Assembly: GCA_016200725.1 (NCBI GenBank)
Contig: JACQEE010000011.1
Location: 1 to 9,903, forward strand
Source: Chloroflexota bacterium
GTDB lineage: Bacteria; Chloroflexota; Dehalococcoidia; SHYB01
DNA length: 9,903 nt
Reading direction: 5' to 3'
Both the position numbers and the translations under genes were made by a program. The notes under the pieces were generated by a model. It was not told the origin of the DNA. It made no database searches and saw only the letters and a program-made list of their open reading frames with translations. This document shows positions 6,373 to 9,903 of this stretch, piece by piece (the stretch's first letter is position 1; every line of letters begins with the position of its first letter).

Positions 6373-6900
6373 ATGACCGACTGGAAAGGCATCAACCACC
6401 TCGCGCTCGTCACCGGCGACATGGACGCCACCGTGCGCTTCTACCGCGACACCCTCGGCATGCCTCTCGTCGCCACCATCGGCACCCGCGAGGGCCAGAC
6501 TCCCTGGCGCCACTACTTCTTTAAACTCAGCGACGGCAACACCATCGCCTTCTTCGAGTGGCCCGGCGTCAAGGGTGTCCACAAGCCCGCCGGCGAACCC
6601 GTCACCGGCAACGTCCAGTTCGACCACCTCTCCTTCGGCGTCGAGAACGAGGCTGCGCTGCTCGATCTGCAAAAGCGTCTGCGCGCCGAAGGCATCCGCG
6701 TGACCCGCGTCGTCGACCACGTCTTCATCAGGTCGATCTACTTCACCGACCCCAACGGCATCGCCCTCGAGGCCTCCTACTGGATCAAAGACGCTACCCT
6801 CGGCGAGCCCGACTACAGCGACCGCATGCTCTTCGCCGACCCGAATCCGGTGTCGTCGGTGAAAGAGCGCCTGCCTCGCGAAGCACCCACGCGCCGGTAG
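6373..6900 (+). CDS. VOC-superfamily (glyoxalase/dioxygenase-like) metalloenzyme
   Basis: A 175-aa protein with the paired beta-alpha-beta-beta-beta modules of the vicinal oxygen chelate fold. Module 1 opens with INHLALVTGDMDATVRFYRD (in residues 7-26) and ends at IAFFEW (58-63). Module 2 opens with FDHLSFGV (83-90) and ends with FTDPNGIALEASYW (124-137). The four metal ligands are in the expected places: H9, E62, H85 and E133. Relatives include glyoxalase I, fosfomycin-resistance enzymes, extradiol dioxygenases and epimerases, so the exact reaction is open. The H/E/H/E set favours a glyoxalase- or isomerase-like use of metal over the His-His-Glu dioxygenase triad. GGAGG (6363-6367) lies 5 nt before the ATG, and the previous gene stops one base upstream, so it is the last member of the operon. 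Its TAG is followed immediately by a REP palindrome that may end the transcript. Confidence 0.92.
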   Translation: MTDWKGINHLALVTGDMDATVRFYRDTLGMPLVATIGTREGQTPWRHYFFKLSDGNTIAFFEWPGVKGVHKPAGEPVTGNVQFDHLSFGVENEAALLDLQKRLRAEGIRVTRVVDHVFIRSIYFTDPNGIALEASYWIKDATLGEPDYSDRMLFADPNPVSSVKERLPREAPTRR

Positions 6901-6901
6901 C

Positions 6902-6928
6902 GGGCGCAATTGAATTGCGCCCCTACAG
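6902..6928 (-). repeat. REP palindrome 1, after the VOC gene
   Basis: Arms GGGCGCAATT (6902-6911) and AATTGCGCCC (6913-6922) pair perfectly around one base, followed by CTACAG. On the minus strand this reads CTGTAG then GGGGCGC, the same head as the other two copies. It starts two bases after the VOC stop codon, and its TGTAG head supplies the TAG stop (6925-6923) of the transposase gene. The stable hairpin could act as a transcript end for either converging gene, although no T-tract is present. Confidence 0.85.
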
Positions 6929-7489
6929 GAGAGTTCGTCGGACCCGAGGTCCGGCGTGATCGAGTCTGAGAAACCGGGGATTGTCCGAATCGTCGTTCCA
7001 ACGCTGGGGATTCTCCCGGATGTATCGCCGAATGCTCACCATCTCTTCAGGCCTTCGCAGTACATGCTCGTGAAAATTCCGTTGCCATAGTGGCAACCCA
7101 TCGCCGCCACGAGTCTTGTTGACAGTGCGGGTCGAAAACACCTTGAACGCTCTCACCACGTCACCGAGCCGGTACTCTTTTGTAGGGGCGCATTTAAAAT
7201 GTGCCCGTCCTTCCGACGGCGCCAACCCCACAAGGCCATGCAGATGGTTCGGCATGACCACCATTGCGTCCAGCACGAGGCCATCAAAGTGTTCCGCCAT
7301 CTCCCACCAGCATCGCTCCACAATCTTTCCGGCCTCGTTCAGTACCATGCGTCCTTCGGTCACCTCCCCAAACAACGCCTCCCGATGAAACGTGCAGAGC
7401 GTGACGAAGTACCACCCTGTCCGGTGATAGTCGTACTCCGGAAGCCGGATCGACTGCCGGTTTTGGTTGTACCAGTCCCAGGGAGTCAT
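6923..7489 (-). CDS. REP-associated tyrosine transposase (RAYT, Y1_Tnp/HUH family)
   Basis: A 188-aa protein with RAYT marks: the start context PEYDYHRTGWYFVTLCTF (17-34), the HUH metal-binding motif in VVMPNHLHGLV (77-87; H82 and H84), WQRNFHEHVLR (125-135) and the catalytic-tyrosine block IRRYIRENPQRW (143-154, Y146). RAYTs nick and join single-stranded DNA at REP hairpins. They are usually single-copy and seldom jump like IS elements, and this protein is near normal length. The frame stays open upstream to 7633, but that extension is a translation of REP palindrome 3, so the ATG at 7489 beside the conserved N-terminus is preferred; no Shine-Dalgarno site is visible. Residues about 95-104 (RAHFKCAPTK) are encoded by an internal REP copy in the variable loop after the HUH motif. 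The stop codon is part of REP 1. Confidence 0.9.
   Translation of the reverse strand: MTPWDWYNQNRQSIRLPEYDYHRTGWYFVTLCTFHREALFGEVTEGRMVLNEAGKIVERCWWEMAEHFDGLVLDAMVVMPNHLHGLVGLAPSEGRAHFKCAPTKEYRLGDVVRAFKVFSTRTVNKTRGGDGLPLWQRNFHEHVLRRPEEMVSIRRYIRENPQRWNDDSDNPRFLRLDHAGPRVRRTLL
7181..7207 (+). repeat. REP palindrome 2, inside the transposase coding region
   Basis: TGTAG is followed by arm GGGCGCATTT (7186-7195), one base, and arm AAATGTGCCC (7197-7206). One position is a G/T mismatch that can wobble-pair. Head and arm match REP 3 closely. On the coding strand of the transposase it is translated as part of RAHFKCAPTK without breaking the frame. Confidence 0.85.
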
Positions 7490-7558
7490 AAAAGCACTGT
7501 ACGGAGAGACGGCAACATGCGCGAGGGGTAGTTGGCACAGGGGATGAGGACGATCTTC

Positions 7559-7585
7559 TGTAGGGGCGCATTTCAAATGCGCCCG
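7559..7585 (+). repeat. REP palindrome 3, upstream of the LLM gene
   Basis: TGTAG is followed by perfect 10-bp arms GGGCGCATTT (7564-7573) and AAATGCGCCC (7575-7584) around one base. It lies 25 nt before the LLM start codon and just before a -10-like box, so it may influence promoter access or block read-through transcription. Confidence 0.85.
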
Positions 7586-7595
7586 ATCCATGCGG

Positions 7596-7601
7596 TAGAA
7601 T
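7596..7601 (+). promoter_or_regulatory. Putative -10 box of the LLM oxidoreductase gene
   Basis: TAGAAT preceded by TGCGG (extended -10-like TG) ends 9 nt before the ATG at 7611. The surrounding GGTAGAATCCGG closely resembles GGTAGCATCAGG in the same position before the gene at 3625. A start site about 6-8 nt downstream would give a leaderless or nearly leaderless transcript. No Shine-Dalgarno site precedes the ATG, which agrees with that reading. Confidence 0.4.
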
Positions 7602-7610
7602 CCGGTCACC

Positions 7611-8663
7611 ATGCGCATCGGCACGTACCACACCTTCCAGCACCCCGAGTGGACCGACCAGCGCGAGCTGTACCACCAGGAGTTCGAGCGCCTCGAACTC
7701 GCCGAGCGCCTTGGCTACGACGACGTCTGGATCCCCGAGCAGCACTTCACGCGCTACTGCCTCGCCGGCGACCCGCTCGCCCTGGCCAGCCACGCGGCGG
7801 CGCGCACCAAGCGCGTCCGCATCGGCATAGCCGTGATGAACCTCTCGTTCGCGCACCCGCTGCGCCTCGCCGAGGAGGCCGCGATCGTCGACGTCCTCAG
7901 CCGCGGCCGCCTGGACATGGGCATCGGGCGCGGCTACCAGCCGATTCAGTACCCCGTCTTCGGCGTCGCGATGGAGGAGACGCGCCAGCGCTTCGAGGAA
8001 GTGCTCGAGGTGCTGCTCAAGGCGTGGGGCACCGAGCGCTTCACCCACGATGGCCGCTTCTTCCACTACCCCGAGGTCAGCGTCTTCCCCAGGCCGTACA
8101 ACGGCAACAGCGTCTCGCTCATCATGGCGAGCAACAGCAAGGACAGCGCGCAGATCGCCGGCGCGAAGGGCCTCCCCGCCCTCATGGCGCGTCCCTTCAC
8201 CACCAACGAGCGCATCGGCGCCGACCTCGACGCATACACGTCGCACCTGCGCGAGTCGGGCCGCAGCGACGCCGCGATCGACATGCTGCTCGATAAGAGC
8301 GCGGTGATGAAGTTGTGCTACGTCGCGCCGACGGACCGCGAGGCGTACGAGGAGCCGCGCGAGGCGCTGCGCTGGCACGTAGACATTCTGCGCCGCATCA
8401 TGCTCCGCGCCGACGAGCCCGCGCCCGCGACCTACGACCACATGCGCGAGCGCCACGCCACGCTCGAGGCCTTCGACTACGACGCCTGGTGGCGCGACGT
8501 CCTCATCTTCGGCAGCCCCGCCCGTGTCCTCGAGCGCGTCCGCGAACTCCAGCGCATCGGCGTCCGCCGCCTCATCCTCTGGCACGGCCCCGGCGCCGTC
8601 GAGCACGTGAAGGTGGTGAGAAGCATGGAGTTGTTTGCGAAAGAGGTTAGGCCGGGGCTGTGA
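7611..8663 (+). CDS. LLM-class flavin-dependent oxidoreductase (bacterial luciferase-like monooxygenase)
   Basis: A 350-aa TIM-barrel protein of the bacterial luciferase/alkanesulfonate monooxygenase superfamily. Diagnostic segments are the N-terminal strand MRIGTYH, LGYDDVWIPEQHF (34-46, with the E-x-H pattern), IGIAVMNLSFAHPLRLAEE (in 71-89), and D-V-L-S-R-G-R-L-D-M-G-I-G-R-G-Y (94-109), the most conserved flavin-site block. The C-terminal FGSPARVLERVRELQRIGV corresponds to the usual G-x-P-x-x-V helix. Members use reduced FMN (or F420 in some lineages) supplied by a separate reductase to oxidise small organic compounds. The flavoprotein at 2332-3561 is not an obvious flavin reductase partner. 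The gene stands alone after the REP unit and converges on the nuclease gene. The start at 7611 places the first strand correctly. The substrate is unknown. Confidence 0.92.
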   Translation: MRIGTYHTFQHPEWTDQRELYHQEFERLELAERLGYDDVWIPEQHFTRYCLAGDPLALASHAAARTKRVRIGIAVMNLSFAHPLRLAEEAAIVDVLSRGRLDMGIGRGYQPIQYPVFGVAMEETRQRFEEVLEVLLKAWGTERFTHDGRFFHYPEVSVFPRPYNGNSVSLIMASNSKDSAQIAGAKGLPALMARPFTTNERIGADLDAYTSHLRESGRSDAAIDMLLDKSAVMKLCYVAPTDREAYEEPREALRWHVDILRRIMLRADEPAPATYDHMRERHATLEAFDYDAWWRDVLIFGSPARVLERVRELQRIGVRRLILWHGPGAVEHVKVVRSMELFAKEVRPGL

Positions 8664-8678
8664 TCAGCGAAATCATTA

Positions 8679-8691
8679 GACGCTCAGCGTC
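8679..8691. terminator. Small hairpin between convergent genes, possible weak bidirectional terminator
   Basis: GACGC (8679-8683) and GCGTC (8687-8691) form a 5-bp stem around TCA in the 46-base gap between the LLM stop and the nuclease-gene stop. No T-run follows on either strand, so intrinsic termination is doubtful; position is the main argument. Confidence 0.25.
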
Positions 8692-8709
8692 GATCCAACG
8701 ACGCAAGTG

Positions 8710-9540
8710 TTATTCGTTGTTGCCTTGCGACATGATTGACCGAAGTCTGGCCGCCAGCTTGACTTCTAGATCCTTAATGTTGGTATAGAAAAGAGTATTG
8801 ATATGTCGTACGTCGAACGGTAGCGCGGTACCCTTCCTCGCAACGAGAACCGTTGGTCGCGAGAGCGCATGCGCCCACCCAACCTCGTAGAATACATTGG
8901 GGTTGTGATCAGAGAGTTCAGCGATGGTGACACGAGCTCTTTTTATGTGGTCTAACACTTCTTCGATTACGACGTTGCCGTGCTGAATCTCATCTCCCCT
9001 TTTGCACTCCAAGCCTGTGGCCGAACACGCTCTGCGGATCCCGTAGAGATAGGTATCCTCGAGCGTTTCGGCAAAGGGCATCACCACAAACGCGAGTTTG
9101 GGGAATTGGTCGGGAAGCGGCAGTCCGGTTGGGACCTTCGCAACAACTCTCGGCCCAAATATTTCGGGGTTCACTCGGGCTTCGAGATCCTGAAATGACC
9201 AAGTTTCTATATTCGCTGCTTTGGCAGTAGTCTGCGCCTCTCTGGTATAGCCTTTGTAGGCGACCATCAGAGCCTTGTCTATTAGCCCTGCTTGGCGGAG
9301 GAATTGGGCAACTGTTCCGAACTGTAGGACGGCCGACTTTGGTACTGGGGTCGAATAGTACTTACATTCCACTGCGGTACGTACGACCTGACCCGAAGGA
9401 GTTTCCTCTTCCAGATAGAGATCTATCTGGTTGCCTGCTAGGTTGACGTTCTGCCGCACGCGGCTTCCCCCGATGACTCGGTAAATCTGAGCAACAAAGT
9501 CTTCGAATTCCTTCCAATGCTTGACGTCTTGCGGTCCCAT
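8710..9540 (-). CDS. Mrr-like PD-(D/E)xK nuclease fused to a nucleoside-deoxyribosyltransferase/TIR-like domain; putative defence effector
   Basis: A 276-aa two-domain protein. Residues about 8-120 form an Mrr_cat-type restriction-endonuclease-like fold: helix W9-E-F-E-D-F-V-A-Q-I-Y, then D40 in NQIDLYL and E58-C-K60 in TAVECKYY, giving the D-(x17)-E-x-K triad, followed by VPKSAVLQF and a helix. Residues about 147-270 form a Rossmann-like nucleoside 2-deoxyribosyltransferase/TIR-like (DRHyd) domain: LAFVVMPFAE (149-158), KRGDEI (180-185), HIKRARVTIAELSDHNPNVF (in 198-217) and YEVGWAHALSRPTVLVA (218-234). E219 matches the catalytic Glu of that superfamily. Such pairings are typical of prokaryotic conflict systems, where one domain senses or cleaves DNA and the other degrades a nucleotide or NAD; which does what here is inference. 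GGAG on the minus strand (9552-9549) lies 8 nt before the ATG. Base composition is clearly lower in G+C than the genes to its left, suggesting horizontal transfer. Confidence 0.88.
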   Translation of the reverse strand: MGPQDVKHWKEFEDFVAQIYRVIGGSRVRQNVNLAGNQIDLYLEEETPSGQVVRTAVECKYYSTPVPKSAVLQFGTVAQFLRQAGLIDKALMVAYKGYTREAQTTAKAANIETWSFQDLEARVNPEIFGPRVVAKVPTGLPLPDQFPKLAFVVMPFAETLEDTYLYGIRRACSATGLECKRGDEIQHGNVVIEEVLDHIKRARVTIAELSDHNPNVFYEVGWAHALSRPTVLVARKGTALPFDVRHINTLFYTNIKDLEVKLAARLRSIMSQGNNE

Positions 9541-9753
9541 CCCGGGTGCTCCATTTGTACGCTGCTCTGAAGTTAGCGCGCCGCATTCTTAGCTCTGACT
9601 GCGGAGAATAGCATAGACTGATCACCCTGCGGCGCGAGGCTGGTTCGACATTTACTCTGATCCTTTTTCCTCCTAAGCAGATCAACGTACGATACAATAC
9701 CGCAATGCGCATTTGACTAACGCGTTGTCCGGATAATGAGGAGGGGCAAGGAC
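9541..9753. other. Divergent intergenic region with a putative plus-strand promoter
   Basis: This 213-base gap holds no convincing gene. A -10-like TACAAT lies at 9693-9698 on the plus strand, 6 nt before an ATG at 9705 that opens only a three-codon frame (Met-Arg-Ile-stop). It would give a leader of about 50 nt for the gene at 9754. TTGACT (9713-9718) and GATAAT (9732-9737) are also present but only 13 nt apart, too close for a standard sigma-70 pair. On the minus strand, TATGCT/TATTCT-like sequence around 9604-9616 could be the -10 for the nuclease gene. All promoter readings are tentative. Confidence 0.35.
9738..9746 (+). promoter_or_regulatory. Ribosome-binding site of the gene starting at 9754
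   Basis: GAGGAGGGG, a very strong Shine-Dalgarno match, ends 7 nt before the ATG at 9754. It is the main reason to accept that short, window-truncated frame as a real gene. Confidence 0.7.
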
Positions 9754-9903
9754 ATGGTAAGGAAGCCTAAGCAGACAAGAAAAAAGACGAACACCAAGGC
9801 ACGATCGCGTGTTCAATGGTCGTTTCCGCGCGCGACTCTCGAACAGGCTCTCGCGATCCCCTATGCTATCAAGGAACACAACGGCGGAAACCCTTGGGAG
9901 CCA
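9754..9903 (+). CDS. N-terminal part of an uncharacterised protein, truncated by window edge
   Basis: Fifty codons remain open at the right edge. The protein begins with a very basic tail (residues 1-19, eight Lys/Arg among the first 12 residues), then WSFPRATLEQALAIPYAIKE (23-42) followed by HNGGNPWEP. The hydrophobic pattern A-L-x-I-P-x-A-I-x-x-x-N-G-G looks like a conserved helix-turn opening that I associate loosely with uncharacterised accessory-region proteins, but I cannot name the family. A strong ribosome-binding site supports the start. It is transcribed divergently from the nuclease-fusion gene and shares its lower G+C and A-rich codons (AAG, AAA, AAC), so it probably belongs to the same acquired locus. 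Function unknown. Confidence 0.65.
   Translation, partial: MVRKPKQTRKKTNTKARSRVQWSFPRATLEQALAIPYAIKEHNGGNPWEP

Larger units (their letters stand above)
6902..7585. mobile_element. RAYT-REP unit (Y1/HUH transposase with flanking inverted REP palindromes)
   Basis: A transposase gene (minus strand) is bounded by two near-identical palindromes in opposite orientation: 6902-6928 reads toward the minus strand and 7559-7585 reads on the plus strand. A third copy lies inside the gene. This is the classical arrangement of a REP-associated tyrosine transposase (RAYT) with its cognate REPs. The unit sits between the VOC and LLM genes and probably separates two transcription units. No target-site duplication could be recognised. 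Confidence 0.7.

Noticed and set aside
6902..7585. CRISPR array from the three similar palindromes
   Set aside because: Spacing is irregular (hundreds of bases), orientation is mixed, and the units are typical REP palindromes beside a RAYT gene.
7490..7633. Longer start for the transposase at 7633
   Set aside because: The extra 48 residues are largely a translation of REP palindrome 3 and its flanks and overlap the LLM start codon. The conserved RAYT N-terminus begins near the ATG at 7489.
7284..8606. A 440-aa open frame on the minus strand opposite the LLM gene
   Set aside because: The translation is Ala/Val/Glu/Asp-rich shadow sequence typical of high-GC antisense frames. It lacks family motifs and covers the transposase start and LLM gene.
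9713..9737. Sigma-70 promoter from TTGACT and GATAAT
   Set aside because: The two boxes are only 13 bases apart, and the second overlaps the region just before the ribosome-binding site, leaving almost no leader. TACAAT at 9693 is the better candidate.

Overview
This is a GC-rich bacterial window, clearly over 60% G+C by eye up to about position 8660 and visibly AT-richer after that. Gene content (amidohydrolase-2 enzymes, a luciferase-like flavin monooxygenase, a VOC dioxygenase-like protein, a ferredoxin-reductase-type flavoprotein), REP palindromes beginning TGTAGGGGCGC beside a REP-associated transposase, and -10-like boxes very close to start codons suggest a soil or aquatic Chloroflexota-like (for example SAR202 or Dehalococcoidia-like) genome. 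That assignment is an inference with modest confidence; no marker gene is present.

Layout. Positions 2-2339 (+) hold a tight three-gene unit: two tandem amidohydrolase-2 paralogues (the first cut by the window edge) and a PaaI-type hotdog thioesterase. It converges, with an 8-base overlap, on a ferredoxin-reductase-like NAD(P)H/FAD oxidoreductase (3561-2332, -). A 63-base divergent intergenic region carrying an inverted repeat then leads into a four-gene (+) operon (3625-6900): an uncharacterised 337-aa protein, a UGSC-family selenoprotein, a third amidohydrolase with all key residues, and a VOC metalloenzyme. A RAYT (Y1/HUH transposase) unit with three REP palindromes follows (6902-7585), then an LLM-class flavin oxidoreductase (7611-8663, +). 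The last 1.2 kb is compositionally different. It holds an Mrr-like PD-(D/E)xK nuclease fused to a nucleoside-deoxyribosyltransferase/TIR-like domain (9540-8710, -) and the start of a divergent gene (9754 onward, +); this looks like an acquired defence-type locus.

Main discovery. The segment 4635-5189 would normally be read as two short unrelated ORFs separated by a TGA at 4941-4943. They are in the same frame. Reading the TGA as selenocysteine gives a 184-aa protein with a U-G-S-C motif in exactly the context that defines the UGSC (seleno)protein family. A perfect 9-bp hairpin (4954-4974) lies 10 nt past the UGA, with its apical loop (G first) 19 nt past it, as expected for a bacterial SECIS element. 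The selenoprotein gene shares an ATGA stop/start with the 337-aa gene upstream, so the two products probably work together. The operon also encodes an amidohydrolase and a VOC protein, so a catabolic or redox-linked small-molecule pathway is plausible, but its substrate is unknown.
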